A DNA stretch of 64,000 bases, taken from positions 17,026-81,025 of the forward strand of contig BOKV01000021.1 of assembly GCA_016861165.1 (NCBI GenBank). The letters run 5' to 3'. A model generated the notes under the pieces. That model was not told the DNA's origin. It was given only the letters and a program-made list of their open reading frames with translations, and made no database searches. Shown piece by piece: positions 28,601 to 37,635 of the stretch (position 1 is the stretch's first letter; every line of letters starts with the position of its first letter). Both the position numbers and the translations under genes were made by a program. Source of the stretch: Alphaproteobacteria bacterium. GTDB taxonomy: Bacteria > Pseudomonadota > Alphaproteobacteria > Rhizobiales > Rhizobiaceae.

Positions 28601-28630
28601 GGGGGCGGCGGAGACACCTCCGCCGCCCCC
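28601..28630. repeat. perfect 13-bp GC hairpin
   Basis: GGGGGCGGCGGAG (28601-28613), loop ACAC, CTCCGCCGCCCCC (28618-28630), all 13 positions paired. It lies about 80 nt before the response regulator start, so it would form in the leader of that mRNA or act as the 3' barrier of the htrA transcript. There is no U-tract. Confidence 0.7.
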
Positions 28631-28712
28631 GAAGTCTGCTTGCATGGTGGAGTTGCCCATGGGCCCCGGGAATTCGCTACACTCCTCCGAATCTCGGGAT
28701 TCCCCGGTCGCC

Positions 28713-29393
28713 ATGCGCCTGCTCATCATCGAAGACGACGCCGACGCCGCGGACTACCTGGTCAAGGCGTTCCGCGAGGTCGGCCATGTCGCGGACCATG
28801 CGGCCGACGGCGAGGAGGGGCTCGCGCTCGCCCTCGAGGGGGGCTACGACGTGCTGATCGTCGACCGCATGCTGCCGAAGCGCGACGGGCTCACCCTGAT
28901 CGGCATGCTGCGGGCGAAGCAGGTCGACACCCCGGTGCTGATCCTGTCGGCGCTCGGCGAGGTCGACGACCGGGTCAAGGGCCTGCGCGCCGGCGGCGAC
29001 GACTACCTGCCCAAGCCCTACGCCTTTTCCGAGCTGCTGGCGCGCGTCGAGGTGCTGGCGCGGCGGCGCGGCGGCCGCAACGAGGACACGGTCTATCGGG
29101 TCGGCGACCTCGAGCTCGATCGCCTCTCGCACCGGGTGAGCCGCGGCGACACCGAGATCGTGCTGCAGCCGCGCGAGTTCCGCCTGCTCGAATATCTGAT
29201 GCGCCATGCCGGGCAGGTCGTCACCCGCACCATGCTGCTCGAGAACGTGTGGGACTACCATTTCGACCCGCAGACCAACGTCATCGACGTGCACATCTCG
29301 CGCCTGCGCTCGAAGATCGACAAGGGCTTCACTCAGCCCCTCCTGCACACCGTGCGCGGCGCCGGATACATGCTCCGTGACGGCGCTCGGTAA
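28713..29393 (+). CDS. OmpR-family response regulator
   Basis: 226 residues from the ATG at 28713. The longer open frame from 28470 crosses the hairpins and is not protein-like. Receiver domain with EDDAD pocket, phospho-acceptor Asp51 (VLIVDRMLPKRDG) and Lys in YLPKPY. The winged-helix domain has LQPREFRLLEYLMRHAGQVV and ends YMLRDGAR. Paired with the kinase gene that overlaps its 3' end by 17 nt. Its place downstream of htrA suggests an envelope-stress role, as in CpxR-type systems, but this is inference. Confidence 0.93.
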   Translation: MRLLIIEDDADAADYLVKAFREVGHVADHAADGEEGLALALEGGYDVLIVDRMLPKRDGLTLIGMLRAKQVDTPVLILSALGEVDDRVKGLRAGGDDYLPKPYAFSELLARVEVLARRRGGRNEDTVYRVGDLELDRLSHRVSRGDTEIVLQPREFRLLEYLMRHAGQVVTRTMLLENVWDYHFDPQTNVIDVHISRLRSKIDKGFTQPLLHTVRGAGYMLRDGAR

Positions 29394-30798
29394 GCTGGTC
29401 CGCACCACGGCGTTCAAGCTGACGCTGGTCTATCTCGTCGTTTTCGCGGCCTTCGCGGCGTCCCTGCTCGGCTATTTCGCCTGGAACACGCGCCGGCTGA
29501 TCACCGAGCAGATCACCGAGACCGTGGATGCCGAGATCCGCGGGCTCGCCGAGCAGTACAATCAGGGCGGCATCCGCCGCCTGGTCCTCATCATCGAGCG
29601 CCGCTCGCGGCAACCGGGCTCGAGCCTCTATCTCGTCACCACGCCGACCGGCGAGGGGCTCGCCGGCAATGTCGGCTCGCTGGAGCCCGGCGTGCTCGAC
29701 GCGGCCGGCTGGCGCGAGGCGGCCTACCGCCGCCACGAGGAGACCGCCGAGGCGGCCGAGCACGTGGCCTTGATGCGGGTCTTCGTCCTGCCCGGCGGCT
29801 TCCGCCTCCTGGTCGGTCGCGACATCATCGAGCGCGAGCGGGTGCGCGACGTCATCGCCCAGGCGGCGCGCTGGTCGATCGCGCTGGTGATCGTGCTCGG
29901 GCTCGCCGGGGGCTTCTTCGTGACCCGCCGCGTGCTCAAGCGCGTCGACGCCATGACCGACACCACGCAGACCATCATGACGGGCGACCTCGGCGGCCGG
30001 CTGCCGGTCGCGGGGACCGGCGACGAGCTCGACCGCCTCGCCTCCCATCTCAACGCCATGCTGGCGCGCATCGAGACGCTGATGCACGGGCTCAAGCAGG
30101 TGTCGGACAATATCGCGCACGACCTCAAGACGCCGCTGACGCGCCTGCGCAACCGCTGCGAGGCGGCATTGCGCAACGCGCGGGGCGAGGCCGACTACCG
30201 CGCGGCGCTCGAGGCGACGATCGAGGAATCGGACGAGCTGATCCGCACCTTCAACGCCCTCCTGATGATCGCGCGCGCCGAATCCGGGCAGGCGCGCGAG
30301 AACATGGATACCGTGGACGCGGCCGAGATCGTGCAGGGGGTCGTCGAGCTCTACGAGCCCCTGGCCGAGGAGAACGGCGTGACGCTCCGGGGCGAGACCC
30401 CGGCGCCGGCCCTGGTCCGGGGCAACCGCGAGCTGCTCAGCCAGGCGCTTGCGAATCTCATCGACAACGCGATCAAATACGCCAAGCCGCAGGCCCCGAC
30501 CGAGGCGGCCCCCCGCGAGATCGTGGTGGCGACGCAAGGGGAGGCCGACCGCGTCCTTCTCTCGGTCGCGGACCGCGGTCCCGGCATCCCCGAAGCCGAT
30601 CGCGGGCGCGTGGTGGAGCGCTTCTTCCGGCTCGAGCAGAGCCGGTCCGAGCCCGGATCGGGCCTCGGCCTGAGCCTCGTCTCCGCGGTCGCGCGGCTGC
30701 ACGGGGGAGAGCTCGGGTTCGAGGACAACCGCCCCGGGCTCAAGGCCGTGCTTGCATTGCCGCGGGCGACCAGCCCGGATCGGGAAAGGACCGGTTAG
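29377..30798 (+). CDS. sensor histidine kinase with HAMP domain
   Basis: 473 residues from a GTG at 29377. TM1 at about 13-36, a periplasmic region of about 130 residues, TM2 at about 165-184, a HAMP domain (TQTIMTGDLGGRLPVAGTGD), an H-box SDNIAHDLKTPLTRLRN with His248, an N-box NLIDNAIKYA, and G-boxes ADRGPGIP and GSGLGLSLV. A standard EnvZ/CpxA-type membrane kinase, translationally coupled to the preceding regulator. glnE follows after 3 nt. Confidence 0.93.
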   Translation: MTALGKLVRTTAFKLTLVYLVVFAAFAASLLGYFAWNTRRLITEQITETVDAEIRGLAEQYNQGGIRRLVLIIERRSRQPGSSLYLVTTPTGEGLAGNVGSLEPGVLDAAGWREAAYRRHEETAEAAEHVALMRVFVLPGGFRLLVGRDIIERERVRDVIAQAARWSIALVIVLGLAGGFFVTRRVLKRVDAMTDTTQTIMTGDLGGRLPVAGTGDELDRLASHLNAMLARIETLMHGLKQVSDNIAHDLKTPLTRLRNRCEAALRNARGEADYRAALEATIEESDELIRTFNALLMIARAESGQARENMDTVDAAEIVQGVVELYEPLAEENGVTLRGETPAPALVRGNRELLSQALANLIDNAIKYAKPQAPTEAAPREIVVATQGEADRVLLSVADRGPGIPEADRGRVVERFFRLEQSRSEPGSGLGLSLVSAVARLHGGELGFEDNRPGLKAVLALPRATSPDRERTG

Positions 30799-30801
30799 CG
30801 A

Positions 30802-33759
30802 TTGTCGAAGCGAGCGAGCACGACAGGGCCTGCCGAGCGCTCGCTGGCGTCTCGGATCGCCACCGCGCCGCAGCTGGTCGACGCCGCGGCTGCGCGGGCG
30901 CGCGTCGCGGACTGGCTCGCCCAGCAGCGGGAGACCCGTGCCGGGGCAGCGCTCGCCGCTCTGTTCGCGCGCGTTCCACGGGCCGAGAGCCTGATCGCGG
31001 CGATCGCGGAGCATTCCCCGTACCTGCGCGAGCTCGCCTTCGCGGACCCGGAGCGCCTCCTCGCCCTGCTCGAGGCCGCGCCGGAGGACCGCCAGGCGCA
31101 GCTGCTCGCCGAGGTCGCCGAGGCGGTTCCGCGCGCCGTGAGCGAGGCGGACGCGATGCGGCTCCTTCGGCGGAAGAAGGCGGAAGCCGCGCTCCTGAGC
31201 GCGCTCTCCGACATCGGCGGCGTGTGGCCCGTCATGCAGGTGACGCGGGCGCTCACGGAATTCGCCGACGCCGCCGTGGCCGCGGCGGTCCGCTTCCTGC
31301 TCGCCGGCGCGGCCGCGCAGGGCAAGCTGCGCCCGGCCGACGCCGCGCGCCCCGAGCAGGGCTCGGCCTATGTCGTGCTCGCCATGGGCAAGATGGGAGC
31401 CTTCGAGCTCAACTACTCGAGCGACATCGATCTCATCGTGCTGTTCGACGCCGAGGCCGCGCCGCTCGCGCCCGACGTCGAGCCGGCGGCGCTCTACATC
31501 CGCCTGACGCGCGCGCTGGTCAGGCTGCTGCAGGAACGGACCGCCGAGGGCTATGTCTTCCGCGTCGACCTGCGGCTTCGCCCCGACCCGGCTTCGACCC
31601 AGATCGCGGTCTCGCTCGCGGCCGCGCTCTCCTATTACGAGAGCATCGGGCAGAACTGGGAGCGTGCCGCGCTCATCAAGGCGCGCCCCTGCGGCGGCGA
31701 CCTCGCGCTCGGCCAAGCCTTCCTGAAGGAGGTGGCTCCCTTCGTCTGGCGCAAGTACCTGGACTATGCGGCGGTCGGCGACATCCGCGACATGAAGCGC
31801 CAGATCCACGCCTACAAGGGCCACGACGAGATCGCCATCGAGGGTCACAACATCAAGCTCGGCCGCGGCGGCATCCGCGAGATCGAGTTCTTCGCCCAGA
31901 CCCAGCAGCTCATCGCCGGCGGCCGCGTGCCGGCGCTGCGCCCAAGCCGCACCATCGACGCCCTGGCCGCGCTCGAGGCGGAGGGCTGGATCGATGCGCG
32001 CACGCGCGACGATCTCGCCGACGCCTACTGGTATCTGCGTGCCGTCGAGCACCGCATCCAGATGGTTGCCGACGAGCAGAGCCACACCTTGCCGGAGGAT
32101 CGCGACGGGCTGACCCGCATCGCGCTGATGATGGGCGAGCCCAACGCCCGCTCTTTCGCGGCGCGGCTGACCGGCGTGCTCAAGTCGGTCGAGCGGCGCT
32201 ATGCCGGCCTGTTCGAGGCCTCGCCCGAACTGACCGCCGGCGGCAACCTCGTCTTCACCGGCGACGATGACGACCCGGCCACCGTCGAGACCCTGTCGGC
32301 GATGGGCTTCGCCCGGCCGTCGGAAGTGATCAAGACGGTGCGCGGCTGGCATTTTGGCCGCTTTCCCGCGGTGCGCACGGCGCAGGCGCGCGAACTGCTG
32401 ACCGAGCTCACCCCCGGCCTGCTGCAGGCGGTCGCCGACACCGGCGAGGCCGATGCCACGCTGTTCGCATTCGACCGTTTCCTGTCGGGGCTGCCGGCCG
32501 GCATCCAGCTCTTCTCGCTGCTCAATTCCAACCCCGGCCTGATGCGCCTGATGGTGCGCATCCTTGGCTCGGCCCCGCGTCTGGCCGAGATCGTCACGCG
32601 CCGTCCGCATGTCTTCGACGGGCTGCTCGATCCGTCGCTTGCCAGCACCGTGCCGGGCAGGCGCGTGCTTAGCGAGCGCCTTGCCGCCGCGCTGGCGCGC
32701 GCTCCCGACTACGAGGGTCGCCTCGATGCGGCGCGCATCTTCGTCAACGAGCAGAAATTCGCCATCGGCGCCGCCCTGATCAACCGCACCATCCCCCCGG
32801 CCGCCGCCGGCCGCGCCTTCTCCGACCTCGCCGACGTGATGATCGGCGCGATGATCGACGCCGTCTGGGAGCAGTTCGCTGTCCGCCACGGCCGCGTCGA
32901 TGGCGGTCAGGTTGCCGTCCTCGGCATGGGCCGGCTCGGCAGCCGCGAACTGACCTTCGGCTCCGATCTCGACCTGATCCTGCTCTACGACCACGCTCCC
33001 GACGCGGAGTTCTCCGACGGCCCCAAACCGCTCGCCGTCTCGCAATATTTCATGCGGCTTGGCCAGCGGCTGATCGCGGCGATGAGTGCTCCGACGGCCG
33101 AGGGCGTGATCTACGAGCTCGACTTCCGCTTGCGCCCGTCGGGCAATGCCGGGCCGCTCGCCACCCATTTCGATGCGTTCGTCAAATATCAGGGCAGCGA
33201 GGCCTGGACGTGGGAACGCCAGGCGCTGACCAGGGCGCGGCCGCTCGCCGGCTCGCCCGCCCTGTGCGAGCGGGCGGAGCAGGCGATCCGCGACGTGCTG
33301 TCGACGCCGATCGAGCCGGCCAGGCTGCATAAGGACGTGTGCCAGATGCGCGCGCTGATCGACAAGGAGAAGGCGACCGACAATCCCTTCGAGGTGAAGA
33401 CCGCCAGGGGTGGCCTGATCGACGTCGAGTTCCTGGCGCAATGGGCGCTGCTGCGCGCCGGGCTGGCCAGCGGATCGGAGCGTCCGACCTCGGTGGCCGC
33501 CATGCTGGTCGCCGCCGGGCCCGACCTCATCCCGCCCGACGATCGCGAGACGCTGTCGCGCGCCCTGAGCCTGTTCAACGACGTGCTGCAATTGCTGCGG
33601 CTGTGCATCGACGACGGCTTCGACCCGGCCACCGCGCCCAGGGGGCTGTCGCAGATGCTGTGCGAGCAGCTCGACCTGCCCGACATCCGCACCGTCGACG
33701 GCCATCTCAGGCAGACGGAGACGGCCGTGCGCGCGGTTTTCGACCGGCTGTTGCGCTGA
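30802..33759 (+). CDS. glnE: bifunctional glutamine synthetase adenylyltransferase/deadenylylase
   Basis: 985 residues, the full family length. Two nucleotidyltransferase domains: the deadenylylase with GKMGAFELNYSSDIDLIVLF at about residue 196, and the adenylylase with GMGRLGSRELTFGSDLDLIL at about 709. Both keep G-S-x-DxD. Each is followed by a helical GlnD-type domain (GRGGIREIEFFAQ and ARGGLIDVEFLAQW). It modifies GlnA in response to PII. TTG start at 30802, tightly after the kinase gene. Codon style appears to change part-way through (about 31.7-32.2 kb), from GCG/CTC-rich to GCC/CTG-rich. Confidence 0.96.
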   Translation: MSKRASTTGPAERSLASRIATAPQLVDAAAARARVADWLAQQRETRAGAALAALFARVPRAESLIAAIAEHSPYLRELAFADPERLLALLEAAPEDRQAQLLAEVAEAVPRAVSEADAMRLLRRKKAEAALLSALSDIGGVWPVMQVTRALTEFADAAVAAAVRFLLAGAAAQGKLRPADAARPEQGSAYVVLAMGKMGAFELNYSSDIDLIVLFDAEAAPLAPDVEPAALYIRLTRALVRLLQERTAEGYVFRVDLRLRPDPASTQIAVSLAAALSYYESIGQNWERAALIKARPCGGDLALGQAFLKEVAPFVWRKYLDYAAVGDIRDMKRQIHAYKGHDEIAIEGHNIKLGRGGIREIEFFAQTQQLIAGGRVPALRPSRTIDALAALEAEGWIDARTRDDLADAYWYLRAVEHRIQMVADEQSHTLPEDRDGLTRIALMMGEPNARSFAARLTGVLKSVERRYAGLFEASPELTAGGNLVFTGDDDDPATVETLSAMGFARPSEVIKTVRGWHFGRFPAVRTAQARELLTELTPGLLQAVADTGEADATLFAFDRFLSGLPAGIQLFSLLNSNPGLMRLMVRILGSAPRLAEIVTRRPHVFDGLLDPSLASTVPGRRVLSERLAAALARAPDYEGRLDAARIFVNEQKFAIGAALINRTIPPAAAGRAFSDLADVMIGAMIDAVWEQFAVRHGRVDGGQVAVLGMGRLGSRELTFGSDLDLILLYDHAPDAEFSDGPKPLAVSQYFMRLGQRLIAAMSAPTAEGVIYELDFRLRPSGNAGPLATHFDAFVKYQGSEAWTWERQALTRARPLAGSPALCERAEQAIRDVLSTPIEPARLHKDVCQMRALIDKEKATDNPFEVKTARGGLIDVEFLAQWALLRAGLASGSERPTSVAAMLVAAGPDLIPPDDRETLSRALSLFNDVLQLLRLCIDDGFDPATAPRGLSQMLCEQLDLPDIRTVDGHLRQTETAVRAVFDRLLR

Positions 33760-33839
33760 TCCCGGTTCTGGCGGCGCGCGCTGGGAAAACGCGCGCCGCC
33801 GGGTCCCGCATCGGGGGTGACGATGCAAAGGAGACTGAC

Positions 33840-34397
33840 ATGAAGAGAAGTACCAAGCTCGTGCTCGCCACTCTGGCCGTCGTGGTCACCGCCGGCGGCG
33901 CCATCGCCGCTCAGGGCTACCGCACCTTCGCCGACGGCCGCCAGATGGGCCAGCGCCTGTTCAATGAGGCCGACGCCGACAAGGACGGCGCCGTTTCGCT
34001 CGACGAGATGCTGGCGGTCCTGACGGCCCGTTTCGACGAGGCCGACGCCAATGGTGACGGCAGTCTCGACAAGGCCGAGATCATCGGTGCCGTCGAAAGG
34101 AACTTCGAGCGCGCGCGGCGCCATTCCGGCCGCATCGCCGACGGTCTCGTCTACCGCCTCGACCTCGACGACAGCGGCGCGATCGCCCGCTCGGAGTTGG
34201 AAAACCGCGCCAGGAAGATGTTTGCGCTCGCCGACTTCAACGATGACGGCAAGGTTGAGCTGGCCGAGATCGGCCGCATGCATGGCGGCTGGGACCGGCG
34301 CCACCATGGTGGCCGCGACGGCCATCACGGCCGCTGGTGGCGGGGCGACCGCGGCCCGGCGATGATGGACGAACCGAAGCCGGACGAAGACCGGTAG
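33840..34397 (+). CDS. secreted EF-hand calcium-binding protein
   Basis: 185 residues. Signal peptide (KLVLATLAVVVTAGGAIA), then four EF-hand loops that keep the 1-3-5-12 ligand spacing: DADKDGAVSLDE, DANGDGSLDKAE, DLDDSGAIARSE and DFNDDGKVELAE. A His/Arg/Gly-rich tail (RRHHGGRDGHHGRWWRGDRG) might bind metal or nucleic acid or nickel-like ions. Likely a periplasmic calcium sensor or buffer. ATG at 33840 with AAGGAG just upstream. Convergent with the PAS kinase gene, with a hairpin between. Confidence 0.88.
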   Translation: MKRSTKLVLATLAVVVTAGGAIAAQGYRTFADGRQMGQRLFNEADADKDGAVSLDEMLAVLTARFDEADANGDGSLDKAEIIGAVERNFERARRHSGRIADGLVYRLDLDDSGAIARSELENRARKMFALADFNDDGKVELAEIGRMHGGWDRRHHGGRDGHHGRWWRGDRGPAMMDEPKPDEDR

Positions 34398-34411
34398 CCC
34401 CCGCCTTCGCC

Positions 34412-34439
34412 GCCCCGGAGTCCGCTCCGGCTCCGGGGC
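34412..34439. terminator. bidirectional hairpin between convergent genes
   Basis: GCCCCGGAG (34412-34420) and CTCCGGGGC (34431-34439) form a 9-bp stem around a 10-nt loop in the 51-nt gap between the EF-hand gene (+) and the PAS kinase gene (-). There is no long U-tract, so it may act as a transcript end or a 3' stabiliser rather than a strict intrinsic terminator. Confidence 0.5.
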
Positions 34440-34448
34440 GTGCCGGGC

Positions 34449-36872
34449 TCAGCCGCGGCCGGCCGCCTTTCTGGCCGGCGGCCGCATGGTCTCGGCGACA
34501 AAGGCCTTCCCGGCCGGTCGCGCCGCCGCGCCGCGCTGCGCCAGCGGCAGGCGCAGCGACACGATGGTGCCGTGGCCCTGGCGCGAGCGGATGCGCATGG
34601 TGCCGCCATGCATCTCGGTCAGCGAGCGCGAGATGGCGAGCCCCAGCCCGGAGCCCTTGTGGCTCTTGGTGAACTGGTTCTGCACCTGCTCGAACGGGCG
34701 CCCGAGCTTCCTCAGATCGGCCGGCGAGATGCCGATGCCGCGATCCTCGATCGTGATGGTGACATTGTCGGCCACGGCGCGCGCCCGCACCAGCACGCGC
34801 CCGCCGGGCTTGGAGAATTTGACCGCGTTGGACAGGAGGTTGATCAGGATCTGCTTGGTGGCGCGCCGGTCGGCCGCCAACGCGATGTCGTCGCCGGCCT
34901 GGGCGACGATCTCGATTCTCTGGTCCTGGGCCTGGAAGGAGACGATGCGTAGCGTCTCCTCCAGGATGGCGTTGAGGCTGAACGTCTCGTAGTCGAGGGT
35001 GAGGCGCCCGGCCTCGATCTTCGACATGTCGAGGATGTCGTTGATGACGTCGAGCAGATAGGAGCCGCTCTCGTGGATGTCGCGGCAGTACTCGTGGTAC
35101 TTTTCTGAGCCAAGCGGCCCGAACATGGCGCCGCGCATGATCTCCGAAAAGCCGATGATGGCATTGAGCGGCGTCCTGAGCTCGTGGCTGATATTGGCGA
35201 GGAACTCCGACTTGGCCCGGTTGGCGGCCTCCGCCCGGTTGCGCTCGCTCGAATATTTCTCGGCCAGTTCGACGAGCTGGCGCGCCTGCACCTCCAGCGT
35301 CTGGCGCGATTTGCGCAGGTCGTCGATGGTGGCCATCAGCCGGCCCTCCGAATCGATCAGCTTCCTTTCGTGCGACTTGATGGTGGTGATGTCGGTGCCG
35401 ACCGAGACGAAGCCGCCGTCATTGGTGCGCCGTTCGTTGATCTGCAGCCAGCGCCCGTCGTCGAGCTGGGCCTCGACGGTGCGCGCGCCCTCCTCGGCGC
35501 GGTCGGCCGAGACGCGCTGGTGCCTGACCGCCGGCATGCGCGCCGCCGCCATGATATCGGCGTAGCGCGCGCCGGGCTTCGCCATTTCGGGGTCGAGCCC
35601 GTGCAGCTGCTGGTATTTGGAGTTGCACATCACCAGCCGCTTGTCGGCGTCCCACAGGACGAAGGCCTCGAGCAGGCTCTCGATGGCGTCGCGCAGGCGC
35701 AGGTCGTTGCGCCGGCTCTGCTGCTTGAGCGCCTGCTCCTCGGTGATGTCGACGGCGATGCCGATCAGGTGCGGCCCGCCATGGGCGCTGTCGACGAGCT
35801 GGGCGCGCGCCCGCACCCACACCCAGTGGCCCTCGGCATGGCGCATGCGGAAGGCGTGGTCGATGTGGCTGCGCTTCTCGACCAGCACCGAATTGGCGAG
35901 CGCGTAGAGGTCGGCGTCCTCGGGCCTGACCAGCGCCGCCAGTTCGGCAAAGCCCATCCGTTCCTCGCGCGGCGCCATGCCGAGCATGCCGTACATGGAC
36001 CGCGACCAGTAGATCTGGCCGCGCGCCAGGTCCCAGTCCCACAGGCCGCAGCGCCCGCGCGCCAGCGCCGTCTCGAACCGGTTCTCGACGAGGTCGCAGA
36101 TCTCGTCGGCCTCCTGCGCCCGCGTCGACTGGGCGAAATAGGCATAGAGCACGACCAGCAGGATCGACGAGGTGCCGACGAACAGCGTGACGTTGAGCGA
36201 CACCGCCTTCTGCCACTGGGCGAATATGGCGCCGAGCGGCTGGATGACGGTGACGCCGCCGAGCGCGCCCGCTTCGAGGATGCGATGGACGGCCAGCGCC
36301 TCGCCGCCCCCGGCCAGTTCGACCTGGCGCGTGTCGGCGCGCCGGCCGAAGGTGGTGAGCAGCATGGTGTCGCCGATGACGGTGTCGAGGGCGGCGCCCG
36401 GCCGGGCCGCCTCGTGCGGCAGGCTGGCGACGATGCGGCCGTCGGCGCCGGTCACCACGATGCGCCGGTCGCGGGTCAGGTAGCGCGACGGCACCCAGTC
36501 GGCGAGCGCGTTCTGCAAAGCCATCGCCGTCCGCGCCTCATCGCGCGCGGCTTTGCCGGCGGCCTCGCCCGACACGGGCCGGGAGAGCCGCTCGGCCAGC
36601 AGTTCGGCGATGAAGTTCAGTTCCGCTTCGGCCGAGCGGCGGATGTCGTCGGCCTGGGTGCTGAGCGACAGCCATCGGGCGGTGGCGACGATCAGGAGGA
36701 AGATGACGATCAGCACCGGGATCAGCCGGCGCAGGAATTTTTCCGAGCTGATCAGGCGTTCATAGGCCGGATGGGAAAGGAGACGGGCATAGCCGGCCGC
36801 CCGCGCCCCGGCCGCCTTGCCCGCAAACAGGGATGCGCGGGATCGCACGCCCCGTGCGTCCGCATGCGCCAT
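34449..36872 (-). CDS. PAS-domain sensor histidine kinase (PdhS/PleC-like)
   Basis: 807 residues. TM1 at about 50-70 (LIPVLIVIFLLIVATARWLS), an extracytoplasmic region of about 150 residues, TM2 at about 224-245 (LNVTLFVGTSSILLVVLYAY). Two PAS domains follow (from about 260 with GRCGLWDWDLARGQIYWS, and about 395 with AFVLWDADKRLVMCNSKYQQ), then a coiled coil and HisKA with phospho-acceptor His563 in NISHELRTPLNAIIGFSEIM. The MFGPLGSEKYHEYCRDIHES segment is diagnostic of the PdhS/DivJ/PleC group that controls the alphaproteobacterial cell cycle. Its target (DivK or other) is not encoded here. Confidence 0.92.
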   Translation of the reverse strand: MAHADARGVRSRASLFAGKAAGARAAGYARLLSHPAYERLISSEKFLRRLIPVLIVIFLLIVATARWLSLSTQADDIRRSAEAELNFIAELLAERLSRPVSGEAAGKAARDEARTAMALQNALADWVPSRYLTRDRRIVVTGADGRIVASLPHEAARPGAALDTVIGDTMLLTTFGRRADTRQVELAGGGEALAVHRILEAGALGGVTVIQPLGAIFAQWQKAVSLNVTLFVGTSSILLVVLYAYFAQSTRAQEADEICDLVENRFETALARGRCGLWDWDLARGQIYWSRSMYGMLGMAPREERMGFAELAALVRPEDADLYALANSVLVEKRSHIDHAFRMRHAEGHWVWVRARAQLVDSAHGGPHLIGIAVDITEEQALKQQSRRNDLRLRDAIESLLEAFVLWDADKRLVMCNSKYQQLHGLDPEMAKPGARYADIMAAARMPAVRHQRVSADRAEEGARTVEAQLDDGRWLQINERRTNDGGFVSVGTDITTIKSHERKLIDSEGRLMATIDDLRKSRQTLEVQARQLVELAEKYSSERNRAEAANRAKSEFLANISHELRTPLNAIIGFSEIMRGAMFGPLGSEKYHEYCRDIHESGSYLLDVINDILDMSKIEAGRLTLDYETFSLNAILEETLRIVSFQAQDQRIEIVAQAGDDIALAADRRATKQILINLLSNAVKFSKPGGRVLVRARAVADNVTITIEDRGIGISPADLRKLGRPFEQVQNQFTKSHKGSGLGLAISRSLTEMHGGTMRIRSRQGHGTIVSLRLPLAQRGAAARPAGKAFVAETMRPPARKAAGRG

Positions 36873-36895
36873 CCTGGCCTCCTCGTCTGGACGGC

Positions 36896-36931
36896 TCCGC
36901 CCGGAAGGTTATCCACACCTTTCCGGGCGGA
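36896..36931. repeat. hairpin with a DnaA-box loop
   Basis: A near-perfect inverted repeat, TCCGCCCGGAAGGT (36896-36909) against ACCTTTCCGGGCGGA (36917-36931), with one extra base on the right arm. The loop plus its closing bases reads TTATCCACA (36909-36917), an exact match to the strong DnaA box. It lies 24 nt upstream of the PAS kinase start. It may be a DnaA-responsive site, a REP element, or chance. Confidence 0.55.
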
Positions 36932-37134
36932 ATTGCGCCCGACCGTTCAACTTTTTGCCCGCTGGGGGTTGCGCCCGCGATCCGGCGACGCCGCACGACC
37001 GAATCAGTTCCATTTGAATCGGATGGGCAGGGCTTGGCAAGGGGGTGGAAGCGTGTCGGACGAGTGACGACGATACGTCTACCTGGCAGATGCGCGCGCC
37101 TGCGCACCGCCCCAGTCAAGGTCGTTCAGCTGCC

Positions 37135-37635
37135 TCAATTGCCAAACCAATGCTCTCTGTTCGAGCCACAAAGGTTTTCGACGAGTATCCCTTCATCGGC
37201 TAAGGTTCTGGCGTGATCGAGCCAATCACTGTCGGTTGCATTGACGACTGGCACCTTCTCGCGTCGCGCCAATGCCGCGAACTTGCGATCGCTCGGATCG
37301 AAGTCCTTATCGATCAGAGACTGCGGTAGGTCGACGTATTCGCCGTCCGGTCGCCGCGGTAGATGGACGCGTTGAACGCGATTTGGTGCGCTGTTGAGCA
37401 CTTCGCGGTAGAATCGGTCGCCAACGCCCGGCTGGCCTCTCGGGCTCAGGTGGCGCCGGTACTCTTGCTGGATCAGCCCCTCGAGATCGAGCAGAATCGT
37501 TCCTGCTCCCAACAGGCGACGCAGGAAGTCGACCGCCCTGATCCTGCACGAGATCGACGGCAGGCGCGCGTGATCGGGACCGGCAACGCCATTGGCAACG
37601 ATCGGAACGTTGGTGTCGACGACATAGCGGTTCAT
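37135..37635 (-). CDS. PIN-domain nuclease
   Basis: 166 residues. PIN-fold acidic residues can be placed: Asp7 (YVVDTNVPIVANG), Glu52 or Glu58 (DLEGLIQQEYRRH), Asp116 (DPSDRKFAALARR) and Asp135/137 (VNATDSDWLDH). PIN proteins cut RNA (often tRNA, rRNA or mRNA) or structured DNA using metal ions. The start codon overlaps the upstream ATPase stop as ATGA (37632-37635), so the two are made together. GC and codon use are lower than in flanking genes, suggesting acquisition. No small antitoxin of VapB type is adjacent, so this is not an ordinary VapBC pair. Confidence 0.75.
   Translation of the reverse strand: MNRYVVDTNVPIVANGVAGPDHARLPSISCRIRAVDFLRRLLGAGTILLDLEGLIQQEYRRHLSPRGQPGVGDRFYREVLNSAPNRVQRVHLPRRPDGEYVDLPQSLIDKDFDPSDRKFAALARREKVPVVNATDSDWLDHARTLADEGILVENLCGSNREHWFGN

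Noticed and set aside
29329..33828. 1499-codon minus-strand open frame
   Set aside because: Antisense to the histidine kinase and glnE, both with complete motifs. Long antisense frames are expected at this GC content.
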